Assembly (NCBI GenBank): GCA_032209605.1
Contig: JASFXZ010000026.1
Span: forward strand, 3,162,001-3,226,000
Reading direction: 5' to 3'
Source: Mactromeris polynyma
Taxonomy: Eukaryota; Mollusca; Bivalvia; Venerida; Mactridae
DNA length: 64,000 nt
This document shows, piece after piece, positions 51,401 through 55,194 of the stretch (position 1 is its first letter; each line of letters opens with the position of its first letter). A program made the translations under genes and the position numbers. Under the pieces are notes generated by a model, which was not told where the DNA came from, searched no databases, and saw nothing but the letters and a program-made list of their open reading frames with translations.

Positions 51401-54400
51401 CACTCTCATCTTATCTGGTTACCTTTGATGGAAGTTATTGTATCGGAAACAAAACATAATTAGGAATTAGGCAGTGGGGCTTGAAAAAGTCATTTCATCA
51501 TGAGAATTTGTGACTGGCTCTTGTGTTATGTATGGTCTAACTCATAAATAATCATATGATAGCATAAGGTGTTATATGCTTTGTTCATTACCGTATATAC
51601 TTAACGGGTTAAACAAGGTTTCATGGCATTCTAAGGGTCATATCAAACTTTCGTATGTCATCAACTATCCCTGATACTTAGATTGGCGTGAACAATTTCA
51701 GGATATGAAGTGCTTTTAGAATACTGTTCGAAAATAATGTTTTTAAACAGTTACATACAGTAAGTCTGTGTGCTCTTTGAGAGGAGTATGTTAAATATAT
51801 TTATTCTAAGTGCCAGATTTGTCATGCACCTCTTTGGTGGCAGTTACTTCAATACTCGATATTCCAATTTTTGTATGTGTTCGAAGATGAAAATTCGTGT
51901 TTGCAACTCTTCTTCACTAATAGCATCTTGTAATGCAAGATTGTATGATGAAAACAGTGAAATCTCTTTAAATTGGAAACAGAATATTATGTTGTAATTT
52001 CTCACGTAATAATGTGGTATATGCAGAATGATTATATCAAGTCTGTCAGCTTCATTCACCCTCGGTACCCAGGCTATACATATCATACATATATGATACC
52101 CTTGGCAAATTGGTTAGCGAAACTTCGTAATACATGAATATTCATTAGCATTTCTCGACCAATGAAATGGACGACAACAAAAAAGAAAGAAATCTCCTTT
52201 GTGAAGAGCTATCGCTCGGAACCGCGATTTCATCCATAACTCCTCGGCAATTTCCGTATCGCATGAGTTGTGTGTCTTGTGACTAATCAAGCAACTGGAT
52301 TTCCCCTCATTAATTATTCATGAGTACGAGATTTTTACAGTCAGTTTGCCCAGGGTATCATATGTGTTATGAATAGCCTTGGTACTGAGAGTGACTTCAG
52401 TATACATCATACTGTGTCTTCCTTTTTTTGTCTACATCCATCTCAGGGAAGTTCTTATTTGGGAATGTGACCTATAATCCCTGCTCCGAGTTCGCTTTTA
52501 CTTTTAAAAAAAAGAAGTCTCTAGATTTGAAACTGAATCTGACTGTTTGGCTAGACCAGACATTATCTACTTGAGACGTATTTCCTTTGACACTTAATAT
52601 TTATATCAAATTCATCTTTAAGAAATTGTCTGGTTCTGACACTGAAAGGGATTTCACTGGTCTTATATCCTTTTCTGCTGCCAAAAGTTCACTAACCACA
52701 GTATGAATTATATACTCTCTCTGATACCTTTACCTTTCTGTCATAATGCTATGAATATTTTGTTATTGTTAAGGAAGAATTTCTGTATGTTATCATGTGT
52801 TTGTATCAGGTAAGTCATTGTCTTATAAATTTGAATTTAAGTAGCGATGGGCTGACTATCGGCGACAATTGAATAACAGTTGGCGTGCATTTTACTTCAT
52901 GTATGGCAAGTGGATTCATTACATGGGGTTTTATCTGAAAATTATTTATAAAATCTTGAAACTTTAATGGTAAAATGAATATCTTGAAAGATGAAAAACT
53001 TACAACATTTAAATTTAGTTCAATGTTTATTTTCCATTAGTGTCAAGTTACTAGTCTGATTCATTTGTATGATGTAAAAAGCTAGTTAGACCATGATGTA
53101 TTTGCCAGTCGATCGAAAGGTACACTTCTAAATCTTCCATGGTCATAACGGATTGTCCGCTTATGTTGATTAATCACATCGGTTGGGTTAGCCGATTATT
53201 CTGCTTAATTGATTGGCTTAAATCAGACCACTTTGCCCATCACTAATATAAAGTAATATGACAATATAAGCGCATGAATTGTACCTTCGAAGAGGAGAGC
53301 TGCAGCTGTAATGAAGTATTTATCCACATTACTTAACAATGCCAACTTAAAGGCCAGGGATTTTTTTGTACTTAACAGAAATTCTGGATTTTATTACATC
53401 TGGACCAGATTTTATATCTGCCTTTTATATCTGCTCAAATTTGATTTTTTTTTGTATGGGATGATAGCACGCGAATTTGGGGACAATTAACTGGCATTTA
53501 CAAGTTTTGTATTTTGTTGCAATCGCAGAGCTGATGTGACCATTATTTTGTATTGGAGGAAAGTGTAAGTTACATATTGTTGCCTGAAGTAAACCCTGCA
53601 TGATTGTTATATGAAAGCTTAATGGTAATTGTGACACTTTGTATATAATGTATCTTATTTAATAATTCTGTAATTTTGTTTCACTGAAGAGTTTCATGAA
53701 ATACAGTCAGACCTCGTTCATTCGAATTTACCGGGTCTGAAATTTTATTTCAAATAAAACATAAGTTTTAAATGGTCCATTCAATTTGACGTGCCTAAGA
53801 AGATACATCGGGACCTGATATTTGTATCGGATGATACCAAATATTCGGATAGAAGGATGTCGAATAAACGAGGTCTGACTGTAGTTTCATGACTTTGTAG
53901 TTTTCACTTAAATACTTGTATTGATTAATGAATATTTTCATAGAAACTGTCTCAGATAATACATTTGTAATTTAATATCTTTATTACTGTTAAATATTTG
54001 TTACTAAATCTGAGTAAATATCGGAAACTTTAAATGTGCAATAAAAAAGTATGAATATATTCAAGTAAAAGAATATTGAATTTGTTAATTTTTTTCTGTA
54101 TTTTATTGTGTGAATTGAGATATGTCATGTGTAACAGTGCCTTATAAGATCAGTGTAGTTGCAGACCAGTTTTATGATGAGATTCTACACTTTTCAAATC
54201 CTCTAAAATGGTTATTTTACTTAAAGTAATTCTGTGAGATTGATAAATGAGGGTTGCAATCTTGAGGCCCTTTTCCACATGTCATACCTCATTATTTTAC
54301 TGGTAAAAATAGAATTTTTGATTTTATTCTTATGCTTTACAGAGTGATATAGAGAAGTTAGAGGGTCTTCCTGTGGCCCCTTTTATGGACCGAGAGAAAG

Positions 54401-54987
54401 TGACCAAGTCTTCATCCCAGATAGGGTTCATCAAATATGTACTGCTGCCCCTTTTTGAGGCTTTAGGGAGTTTGCTTCCTGTTATTGAGGTTTGTTAAAT
54501 TTGAGGTTGTTTTAAGTAAACATATACATGTAGTTCTGCTTATACATATTTCCATAATTTTAATAAATTGTTTTGCCCAAAGCGTTAATAAAGGGCAGAT
54601 AATTTAAAGAACAGTTTGGTTTAGATTGTATATAAATGAATTGTGAAAGCAAACCAAACCTATCTGTATCTTTTATATACATGTAGATAGAACAATTTTG
54701 TTTTAACCTTTGGAATAATGTTAGCAAATGCCTGCAAAGTTGATGAATTAGCAATGTTATTTCTATCTGAAATAAAAAAAGTATTACATTCAAATAATAA
54801 TTTATAGTTATTGTTTTCTTCGTACTTGCAGAAAGACATCATAGAGCCAGTCAGAAATGCTTTAGATTATTATACTCAGATGAACAATGCTCTTGAAGAG
54901 GAGAAAGAAAAAGAGAAACAATTAGCCAATGAAAAGTCAAAACAGAATGGACTGACCAATAAAATCAACGGTGACATCAAAGTATGA
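9368..54987 (+). CDS. PDE9A: PDE9A-family cGMP phosphodiesterase gene (3' portion, split over 11 coding segments)
   Basis: Hydrolyses cGMP to 5'-GMP with high affinity in the PDE9 family; normally cytosolic or membrane-associated. Joining the exons listed separately gives one uninterrupted frame of 442 residues plus stop (one of the two alternative 105-nt exons used). Order: a short helical region before the catalytic domain (VLEKRV), [10 protein letters not shown], then HNFKH (general acid and metal histidines, H252/H256 in human PDE9A2 numbering), [10 protein letters not shown] (H292/D293), [24 protein letters not shown] (D402), [11 protein letters not shown] and SQIGF (Q453/F456). All introns are GT-AG and all phases agree. 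Two pocket positions differ from human: the residue equal to Tyr424 is Phe and that equal to Ala452 is Ser. The N-terminal exons and promoter were not found in the 9.4 kb upstream. Family assignment is firm; orthology to PDE9A is inferred from motif-by-motif agreement. Confidence 0.93.
9423..11703 (+). other. PDE9A intron a-b
   Basis: GT-AG intron. From 10038 onward it is almost entirely the 89-bp minisatellite described separately, which ends 42 bp before the next acceptor. In 9423-10037 nothing beyond AT-rich sequence is seen. Confidence 0.8.
10038..11661 (+). repeat. 89-bp minisatellite, about 18 copies
   Basis: Units repeat every 89 bp (for example TAGTTGACATACTGCG at 10141, 10230 and 10319), with a few units shortened by 2-4 bp and scattered substitutions such as TCACCC/CCACCC/CCACAC. 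Every unit carries GGTTTGGTCAACAG and CACCCAGGAACA, so AG dinucleotides recur. The array ends 42 bp before the exon at 11704. Short open frames inside it are by-products of the repeat. Confidence 0.97.
11704..11806 (+). CDS. PDE9A: PDE9A exon b
   Basis: 103 nt between TTTTTCAG and GTAAAC; one base completes the arginine codon, then 34 codons begin [19 protein letters not shown] and end VEEFKNKLQ, phase 0. LEKRV matches the conserved block before the catalytic domain of PDE9A. The acidic and basic residue spacing suggests a helix or short coiled coil (inference). Confidence 0.88.
11924..12192 (+). mobile_element. Family D element (copy 1)
   Basis: Related to 29876-30193: both contain ACTTGTCCCGGA, AACAAATAAA...ACACAATGATA, an interior AATTGCTGATGTTG and GCTTTAAAAACAGACTTGTCC, and end TTTCTAGAGC(C/T)CTGA. 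The end pairs with the start GGTGCTCTAAGA imperfectly. Probably a non-autonomous DNA transposon; superfamily unknown. Confidence 0.6.
13429..13491 (+). CDS. Possible alternative 3'-terminal exon of PDE9A
   Basis: Following AATGTACAG there are 20 codons and a stop ([20 protein letters not shown]), open in phase 0, the phase left by exon b. The stop overlaps an AATAAA hexamer (13483-13488). Used as a terminal exon it would end the protein before the catalytic domain. No homology was recognised, so a chance open frame is just as possible. Confidence 0.2.
   Translation: MKDFVPSFPDKLKKSVTENK
13760..13978. mobile_element. MITE, family H (copy 2)
   Basis: 219 bp. The left end TGAGCGCCGCTG...TTACTAACCTC and right end GGGTTAGTAA...CAGCAGCGCTCA are inverted repeats of about 40 bp. 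The interior matches the copy at 6645-6875 (GTGACATCACATGTTGCGTT). Confidence 0.8.
15221..15830 (+). repeat. 49-bp minisatellite, about 12 copies
   Basis: Unit contains CATGACATTATCTGGAGGGA and CCCCAACATTTTCTAGGGTG; starts of the former lie 49 bp apart (15251, 15300, 15349). Variants ATGTTC, TTTTCC and CCACAAC are distributed among units. Intronic and not near an exon. Confidence 0.96.
16775..16885 (+). repeat. Short dispersed repeat (second copy of 5073-5175)
   Basis: Diverged second copy, with TTCTGGTGACGAAAAAAC and ATTTTTATGCATCAGCC in the same order as at 5073. Class unknown. Confidence 0.4.
17699..17843. mobile_element. pogo/Tigger-like MITE, single copy
   Basis: The left end TACAGTTGACACTCATTGTG and right end ATGACAGGTTTTGACTGT are imperfect inverted repeats, with internal TGTCGACAT/ATGTCAACAT complementarity. 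About 145 bp, with CAGT-type termini resembling families A-C. Confidence 0.5.
18609..18751. mobile_element. MITE with GGGCCC-type ends
   Basis: The left end GGCCCCGATCTCCCGAAACA pairs imperfectly with the reverse complement of the right end ATGTTTTGAGAATAGGGCCC. The interior is rich in GAGATTT/AAATCTC palindromic words. About 143 bp. Confidence 0.55.
20070..20180. mobile_element. Partial MITE, family A
   Basis: ACTGAAATCTCACTGAATGA followed by AAGACCATCTCGAAGTTGAG and GACCACCTTCTTATAAGACA resembles the left half of family A; the right terminus is lost. Confidence 0.5.
20354..20812 (+). repeat. 45-bp minisatellite, about 10 copies
   Basis: Unit of 45 bp containing GTTGTCTCCCATCAGATCAG and TGTATCAGTCAGAATGATAG; the central copies are identical and the outer ones diverged. 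Because 45 is divisible by three, two frames stay open through the array (about 130-139 codons). Both are periodic 15-residue translations with no exon context, so it is taken as non-coding. Confidence 0.95.
21650..22270. other. Unexplained GC-rich island in a PDE9A intron
   Basis: About 620 bp clearly richer in G+C than the surroundings, without a long open frame on either strand. It contains perfect stem-loops, for example CGTACGAT and ATCGTACG around 21740-21762, and ACATCGG/CCGATGT near 22160-22182. It also has loosely repeated phrases (TCCAATGTC.GAAATGCC, GTAGGATTATG/TTAGGATTTTT/GTAGGATGTTG). It could be the interior of an old transposon or a structured RNA; no family was recognised. Confidence 0.5.
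23210..23450 (+). repeat. Dispersed repeat, family G (copy 1)
   Basis: Matches 26365-26650 through TTTTGATCAATAAC, GGATGGATTCAATT, AAGTTTGATTT and ACAATC(C/T)(A/G)CCAATTT. Non-coding; class unknown. Confidence 0.6.
24109..24248 (+). CDS. PDE9A: PDE9A exon c
   Basis: 140 nt between TTTTCAG and GTAAGA: 46 codons plus 2 nt. It reads [15 protein letters not shown] at the start and ICEKYLRM at the end, and the next exon completes a serine codon to give [19 protein letters not shown]. The KYL segment directly before the catalytic domain matches PDE9A; the first 35 residues have no clear counterpart in the vertebrate protein and may be lineage-specific. Confidence 0.88.
24540..24665 (+). repeat. 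Dispersed repeat, family F (fragment)
   Basis: Shares TTTGCATATCAGTTTTGTGT, AACCTTGACG and GATTGGTTAAC with the copies at 4071 and 27970 in the same order. Confidence 0.55.
25405..25640 (+). mobile_element. tRNA-derived SINE
   Basis: Contains an RNA polymerase III-like internal promoter: box A-like TGGCAGAGTAGTTATGG near 25420 and box B GGTTCAAATCC near 25470, spaced as in a tRNA. A non-tRNA body of about 150 bp follows (CAGCTGGCTTACAGAAGGTC and GGGTTGCTTTTGGGTTCTTC). The 36-bp minisatellite begins where the 3' tail would be. The SINE family was not identified. Confidence 0.75.
25634..26102 (+). repeat. 36-bp minisatellite, 13 copies
   Basis: Unit contains CCAAAATGTTGTATGAAATG and AACATTATA(T/G)GAATAC; period exactly 36 bp (GTATGAAATG at 25681, 25717 and onward). 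Units fall in blocks ending TATATG or TATAGG, recording how the array grew. Being a multiple of three it opens frames on both strands, none of which is credible as protein. It ends 49 bp before the exon at 26152. Confidence 0.97.
26152..26293 (+). CDS. PDE9A: PDE9A exon d: start of catalytic domain
   Basis: 142 nt between TTTTGTAG and GTAAGT; 1 nt completes serine, then 47 codons. Contains [20 protein letters not shown] and [14 protein letters not shown], matching the conserved first helices of the PDE9 catalytic domain (LRKPTFD is a family signature). Ends in phase 0. Confidence 0.95.
26365..26650 (+). repeat. Dispersed repeat, family G (copy 2)
   Basis: Diverged copy of 23210-23450, with TTTTGATCAATAACTTTTGA, GGGTGGATTCAATTAATATT and AAGTTTGATTTCTGTTACAA in order. 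Confidence 0.55.
26763..26914. mobile_element. Palindromic MITE, family A (copy 3)
   Basis: Left edge eroded (CTCAGTAATAAGACCACC), right edge intact (GTGAGGTTTTACTGTA). The interior CCTTGGGACCC and GGTCATAATATTGAGGTTGA matches the other copies. Confidence 0.75.
27970..28232 (+). repeat. Dispersed repeat, family F (copy 2)
   Basis: Diverged copy of 4071-4377: AACATGGTTTTGCTATTTGC, GGATCGGTTAACCTTTCGA, CCGAAATCCATTTTGGATCT, CACCAGCAATCGTAATATC, GATATTTCTTGTTT. Confidence 0.6.
28943..29343. mobile_element. MITE, family A (copy 4), expanded by an internal 17-bp array
   Basis: Begins TACAGTAAACCTCAATAATT and ends GTGAGGTTTTACTGTA, so both termini are present, but the element is about 400 bp instead of about 180. 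The extra length is a tandem array of TTAATATTGAGGTGGTC (29065-29317), a word that occurs once or twice in the other copies. Confidence 0.85.
29065..29317 (+). repeat. 17-bp minisatellite inside a MITE, about 15 copies
   Basis: Repeats of TTAATATTGAGGTGGTC with single-base variants (TTGTGG, GTGATC, GAGTTG). It grew from a native word of the family A element that surrounds it. Confidence 0.95.
29521..29615. mobile_element. Partial MITE, family A
   Basis: Interior AAGAACACAATTTTCAAGTC and the right terminus TCAGGTTTTACTGTA; the left half is missing. Confidence 0.65.
29876..30193 (+). mobile_element. Family D element (copy 2)
   Basis: Second copy of the 11924-12192 element, about 50 bp longer. 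It shares ACTTGTCCCGGACTAA, CTGATGTTGGTTAGC, GACTTGTCCAGGACTAAC and a GGGCTAGTGGATTTCTAGAG end. Confidence 0.6.
30935..31058 (+). repeat. 63-bp direct tandem duplication
   Basis: Two copies starting GTGTAGTCGCTACTTGGAGT at 30935 and 30998, differing by a few bases (ATGTAT/ACATAT). Intronic. Confidence 0.95.
31495..31795 (+). repeat. Dispersed repeat, family E (copy 2)
   Basis: TTTTTTTCAGCTGTATTTAT, ATTCGGCTATATTCC, TTTTTCCCAATTTGAATGTA and GAAGGGTATGGGTCATCTTC, in the same order as at 3194-3500. The copy ends about 160 bp before the exon at 31954. Confidence 0.65.
31954..32049 (+). CDS. PDE9A: PDE9A exon e: HNFKH metal-binding motif
   Basis: 96 nt between TATTTCAG and GTAAGT; 32 codons in phase 0 at both ends. 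Reads [16 protein letters not shown] then [16 protein letters not shown]. In the PDE family the first histidine of HNFKH is the general acid (H252 in PDE9A2) and the second a metal ligand (H256). The next intron carries the DIRS element. Confidence 0.95.
32751..32873 (-). repeat. DIRS right terminal repeat with unique outer extension
   Basis: The inner part, GAGATGCGCGCCACTACCTG to ATAACTTCAG (about 32839-32873), is an inverted copy of the left terminal repeat. The outer 88 bp (32751-32838) forms a perfect inverted repeat with 33026-33113, half of the internal complementary region. About 60 bp at the outer edge have no counterpart in the left terminus. Confidence 0.88.
33026..33151 (-). repeat. 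DIRS internal complementary region (ICR)
   Basis: Two abutting parts. 33110-33151 is a perfect 42-bp inverted repeat of the left outer end (37444-37485). 33026-33113 is a perfect 88-bp inverted repeat of the right outer end (32751-32838). They overlap by AATT at 33110-33113. In DIRS1 the ICR is thought to template the joining of both ends into a circle; here the ICR reads as the exact joined junction. Confidence 0.88.
33237..34397 (-). CDS. DIRS tyrosine recombinase (integrase)
   Basis: 386 residues from an ATG. Residues 1-65 are polar and low in complexity. From about 85 onward lies a phage-integrase-type fold with an N-terminal core-binding part ([20 protein letters not shown]). The catalytic residues of the family are all present: R225 in LACRTQA, H335-S-I-R338, H357 in HMAGWSNSD, and nucleophile Y371 in GRFYNKP. 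It would integrate the circular element DNA. It overlaps the end of the RT frame by 364 nt in another frame. Complete family length; no lesions. Confidence 0.95.
   Translation of the reverse strand: MSAENQTRSNQLHHNLSIMDDTDLVATSDGSDNRQSTNSTKTHGSVDDTRNGENSSSVQKTDSSCLQTIRQSLQKKSISSESVNIIIRSWRSSTQKQYSSYVRRWFSFCEKNKIDSVQASLGNVLDFLTSLFNENLGYSALNTARSALSAIGLILDGVSVGSHPLVIRYMKGVYNSRPSLPRYSVTWDVSQVLKYIRSLSPVKNLTFKLLSYKLVMLISLTLACRTQAIHLLDIRHMVKSKEGYTLLYSGLLKHSKPGKDRSSAFLKAYPPDRRLCVIFVIKEYLNRTSSLRNDVTKLIISYVKPHKDVSKSTISRWLREVMKSSGINCDIFKPHSIRGASSSKVYQEGYPIEKILHMAGWSNSDTFGRFYNKPVQTETFADVVLK
34034..36103 (-). CDS. DIRS reverse transcriptase / RNase H
   Basis: The frame is open from 36103 to the stop at 34034 (689 residues) with no ATG before the conserved RT region; it enters from the gag frame at an A AAA AAC site. 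Counting from the leucine codon at 35935: RT palm motifs SVDLRHAYY (D96) and [11 protein letters not shown] (YIDD 160-163); RNase H residues D326 ([10 protein letters not shown]), E358 ([11 protein letters not shown]) and D383 (VKSDNVC). A conserved DIRS C-terminal region follows, with [10 protein letters not shown] and MFPPFS. The segment just after the shift, [19 protein letters not shown], is typical of the start of DIRS RT proteins. It copies the element RNA into DNA. Confidence 0.95.
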   Translation of the reverse strand, partial: KPAGGVQLEEINEYVSTFQACRLKSYVENWRNITSDPVILDIVQHCHIEFDSETDDLENKYLHQQHFSLLEEEIIGKEVYKLLEMNVIIETDHEVGEVISPIFTVPKRNGDYRMILNLKELNKSVAYHHFKMDTFESTIKLIKKGDYMASVDLRHAYYTVPIAAEQQKLLKFLWKGSLYQYTCLPNGIGCAPRLFTKLLKPVYATLRQNGHVNSSYIDDSFLASDSYQDCLVNVSDTLDLLEYVGFMINEDKSVLIPTKKMKFLGFWIDSDLMIVLLPYEKVITIVKECKSLRDRSSMVVRQLAKVLGLLVSSFSAVEYGPLYYRSLEKEKTLALSKNYGNFNATMYLSNASKEELTWWIEHLPQQKRTIGRGNPDHIIVTDASLSGWGAVFESNSIGGRWSTEESHHHINYLELLAAFYGLKSFCKTMSNVYIQVKSDNVCCVTYINNMGGIKSIPCNSLSFKVWIWCIERNIWISAAFIPGISNIADKMSRQFNDNVEWMLNPEVFNQVTALWSLPDIDLFASRLNKQVEKFVSWQPDPEALFVNAFSICWSKSLFYMFPPFSLVTACLQKIRQDQTNCIIICPLWTTQIWWPLLMDLIIDNPRILPKRMDLLTIPGTEKIHPLSKKLTLVACKLSGNLYRRKVFLQNQSTLSLDLGDLVHRNSILHMLEGGFHSVRRTKLIQFKHL
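36070..37134 (-). CDS. DIRS ORF1, gag-like protein
   Basis: 354 residues from an ATG 278 nt inside the left terminal repeat outer edge. Residues 1-55 are charged and Ser/Thr-rich. Residues 60-95 look like a coiled coil ([27 protein letters not shown]). The middle contains a helical region, and residues about 318-343 are an Arg/Gly-rich tail ([22 protein letters not shown]) suited to nucleic-acid binding. No zinc knuckle. Position and composition fit the gag-like ORF1 of DIRS elements; sequence identity to a named family was not established. Confidence 0.85.
   Translation of the reverse strand: MAESMVSNAKHGKNKIPLNNEKQTEKDKTAKTSESRRPSTSQESSTCQSSGNTPLNKELLSILTEIRSNQKSQETKLLTMETKLSSLEQSYEQPEYESVYECTNYDDLEKEPTSNFTVPSEDENNNSVFKGLGTKYNVQEKLDMEVDDELASLTSTVFREGLTEEKFKSLIMDIGRPSNCEGLTKTRVNNVIWNLLSPEMHSADTKMQFIQDGVLKAATLFVKLLNMASDRLSRAELEMGTDAIGLLGHTNKIVNIRLKSMHKKELNTEYHHLCSQARGFTDMLYGDDVGKDVKEIQDINRLGTRIRSNFSYPRGRSNRGALRGVFRGRIFKPRGRGRGVPQPKNPPGVYSSRK
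36100..36106 (-). promoter_or_regulatory. Candidate -1 ribosomal frameshift site (A AAA AAC)
   Basis: On the - strand A AAA AAC lies in the gag frame as A|AAA|AAC (codons 344-345 are AAA AAC), 10 codons before the gag stop. It is followed by a G+C-rich CCGCCGGGGGTG. A slip back by one base enters the RT frame, which stays open through the whole RT/RNase H region. The heptamer is a classic eukaryotic slippery sequence; use in this element is inferred. Confidence 0.7.
37412..37485 (-). repeat. DIRS left terminal repeat
   Basis: The outer 42 bp (37444-37485) match the inverted ICR half at 33110-33151 exactly. The inner part, TTATACGACAGGTAGTGGCG, is the inverse of the right terminal repeat near 32849-32868. 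Confidence 0.88.
38015..38263. mobile_element. MITE with CAGGGCC...GGCCCCTG ends
   Basis: 249 bp. The left end CAGGGCCTTGTTCACAAACT pairs with the right end GTTTGTGAATACGGCCCCTG; inside, TCAGACTTAGACTT pairs with AGTCTGAGTTTCAGTCT. The short open frame inside is not a gene. Confidence 0.8.
38626..38748 (+). CDS. PDE9A: PDE9A exon f: HDLDHPG motif
   Basis: 123 nt between TGATTACAG and GTAAGT; 41 codons, phase 0 at both ends: [16 protein letters not shown] then [18 protein letters not shown] (H292/D293 in PDE9A2) are metal ligands and HPGYNN is a family signature. The last 33 nt and the start of the intron are the founder copy of the 55-bp array. Use of any later donor would read GTAAGTTATTTCC... 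and hit a TAA inside copy 2, so the first donor must be used for functional protein. Confidence 0.96.
38716..39375 (+). repeat. 55-bp array of 12 exon-end/5' splice site copies
   Basis: Copies start at 38716, 38771, 38826 and so on every 55 bp up to 39321. Each contains the final 33 coding bases of exon f (CTGGATCATCCGGGGTATAA onward), the donor CAA|GTAAGT, and 22 intron bases ending CCCCTGTTCTC. Copies are identical by eye except one C-to-T in copy 12. Twelve equal GTAAGT donors therefore stand in a row, of which only the first keeps the reading frame. Confidence 0.98.
39376..40238 (+). other. PDE9A intron f-g, part after the array
   Basis: AT-rich intron sequence with no recognisable element or exon. 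Confidence 0.7.
40239..40399 (+). CDS. PDE9A: PDE9A exon g
   Basis: 161 nt between TTATTTCAG and GTAAGT: 53 codons plus 2 nt. Reads [50 protein letters not shown]. YNDxSPLENHH is one of the most conserved PDE blocks. The codon split AA|G joins the following exon as lysine. Confidence 0.96.
40400..43129 (+). other. PDE9A intron g-h
   Basis: Contains an inverted family E copy (40900-41222), a stretch similar to the family C MITE (about 41275-41440, with CTTATTTAGCCCCTCACTTA), and a block with GGTGAGCGATATAGGGCCAT (near 42735), a phrase partly repeated near 62435. A short duplicated phrase, ACAGTATGTCTACAC.AGTTT, occurs twice at 42847-42912. The last 85 bp before the exon is the displaced copy of the acceptor. 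Confidence 0.7.
40900..41222 (-). repeat. Dispersed repeat, family E (copy 3, inverted)
   Basis: Inverse of 31495-31795: ends TATAAAACAGCTGAAAAAAA, and contains ATTCAAATTGGAAAAAT and GTGAGAGAAACACCTCTAAC. Confidence 0.6.
43026..43195 (+). repeat. 85-bp tandem duplication of a 3' splice site plus exon start
   Basis: 43026-43110 and 43111-43195 are identical. Each has TGTGTTTGTTATATTACAG followed by the first 66 bases of exon h. TGTGTTTG occurs natively both in the intron end and inside the exon (GATGTGTTTGAT at 43194), so the duplication probably arose between these 8-bp matches. If the first acceptor is used and the copy retained, the frame shifts and meets TGA in the second copy. Confidence 0.97.
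43130..43232 (+). CDS. PDE9A: PDE9A exon h
   Basis: 103 nt from the second (downstream) TTACAG acceptor to GTAAGT. 1 nt completes lysine, then 34 codons: [41 protein letters not shown] is conserved (Met equals M365 in the substrate pocket of PDE9A2). The second acceptor was chosen because the first one (43045), 85 nt upstream, would produce a frameshift. Confidence 0.93.
43549..43669. repeat. 26-bp perfect inverted repeat
   Basis: CACAGGAGATTGTCATGAGT to TTATTTC (43549-43574) is mirrored perfectly at 43644-43669, with a 69-bp spacer. It could form a strong hairpin in RNA, or be the ends of a small transposon; there is no second copy in the window. Confidence 0.85.
45764..45854. mobile_element. 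Palindromic MITE, family A (short, copy 5)
   Basis: TACTGTAAAACCTCAATAAT to TGAGGTTATACTGTA; a deletion derivative of about 91 bp that keeps both termini. Confidence 0.75.
45958..46062 (+). CDS. PDE9A: PDE9A alternative exon i-A (DISNE segment, copy A)
   Basis: 105 nt after CTTCCAG, 35 codons, phase 0: [35 protein letters not shown]. It carries the metal-ligand aspartate (D402 in PDE9A2) and the pocket leucine (L420); position 424 is Phe. It differs from copy B at 13 of 35 residues and at many silent sites, and each copy matches the vertebrate protein at positions where the other does not. The following donor GTTCTG is weak; failing splicing, the frame reads on for 19 codons to TAG at 46120. 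Inclusion together with copy B would duplicate a structural helix, so alternative use is likely. Confidence 0.85.
47870..48065 (+). repeat. Degenerate tandem repeat
   Basis: Irregular repetition of AAGGACCATAA..CAGTAAAACCA at roughly 25-40 bp spacing, about six units, strongly diverged. Confidence 0.7.
49121..49741. mobile_element. pogo/Tigger-like element, family C
   Basis: 621 bp with terminal inverted repeats TACAGTCTAACCTG / CAGGTTAGACTGTA. No transposase remains in it. Part of its left half resembles 41275-41440 (CTTATTTAGCCC, CCATGAAATTCGACTC). The termini follow the TACAGT...ACCT pattern of families A and B. Confidence 0.75.
50341..50445 (+). CDS. PDE9A: PDE9A alternative exon i-B (DISNE segment, copy B)
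   Basis: 105 nt between CTCGTCCAG and GTAAAA, 35 codons, phase 0: [35 protein letters not shown]. It keeps the canonical [14 protein letters not shown] signature of PDE9A and has a better donor than copy A, so it is taken as the default form. The metal-ligand aspartate and pocket leucine are present; position 424 is Phe as in copy A. Confidence 0.95.
50650..50870 (+). repeat. About 56-bp tandem repeat, 3.5-4 copies
   Basis: Units contain ACCAGTCTAAGAT, CTTGTCATTGGT and AGTTTTCAGATGG in fixed order with divergence. A related phrase lies at about 43960-44000. Confidence 0.85.
53702..53883. mobile_element. pogo/Tigger-like MITE, family B (copy 2)
   Basis: TACAGTCAGACCTCGTTCAT to AACGAGGTCTGACTGTA: about 20-bp inverted ends and 182 bp long; interior largely palindromic (ATTCGAATTT, TGTCGAATAA). 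The better preserved partner of 624-786. Confidence 0.85.
54343..54489 (+). CDS. PDE9A: PDE9A exon j: invariant glutamine
   Basis: 147 nt between CTTTACAG and GTTTGT; 49 codons, phase 0. [19 protein letters not shown] then [35 protein letters not shown] carries the invariant purine-binding glutamine (Q453) and Phe456; the preceding Ser replaces Ala452, a residue associated with PDE9 inhibitor selectivity. It accepts either alternative exon in frame. Confidence 0.96.
54832..54987 (+). CDS. PDE9A: PDE9A terminal coding exon
   Basis: 156 nt after CTTGCAG: 51 codons and TGA at 54985-54987. Begins [20 protein letters not shown], the last helix of the catalytic domain, then a highly charged lysine/glutamate tail ([17 protein letters not shown]) that is poorly conserved, as in other PDE9 proteins. 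The 342-nt intron before it (54490-54831) holds nothing notable. Confidence 0.93.
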   Translation, partial: KDIIEPVRNALDYYTQMNNALEEEKEKEKQLANEKSKQNGLTNKINGDIKV

Positions 54988-55194
54988 CACAGATATTAGA
55001 GCTGGCTCATCCAATCATATTACTTGTTACATAAGATATAAACATGTGTTAAGAGATGTATAGATAGTATTGCACACTGTGGTGCAAGTTGATATTCTTA
55101 GAGTTACTATATTTACCTAGGTATGTTTGAAATTCTGTCTAGAAATACGAGGGTTGTCCTATTAAATCGTAGACAATGGCTGTAAAATAATAAA
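54988..55194 (+). terminator. Proximal PDE9A 3'UTR with AATAAA signal
   Basis: The first AATAAA after the stop codon lies at 55189-55194, within TAAAATAATAAAGC. The real cleavage site cannot be fixed by eye, and the 3'UTR may run much further. Confidence 0.45.

Larger units (their letters stand above)
50446..54342 (+). other. PDE9A intron i-j
   Basis: Contains a degenerate tandem of about 56 bp (50650-50870) and a family B MITE (53702-53883). The rest is AT-rich and without recognisable features. Confidence 0.7.
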
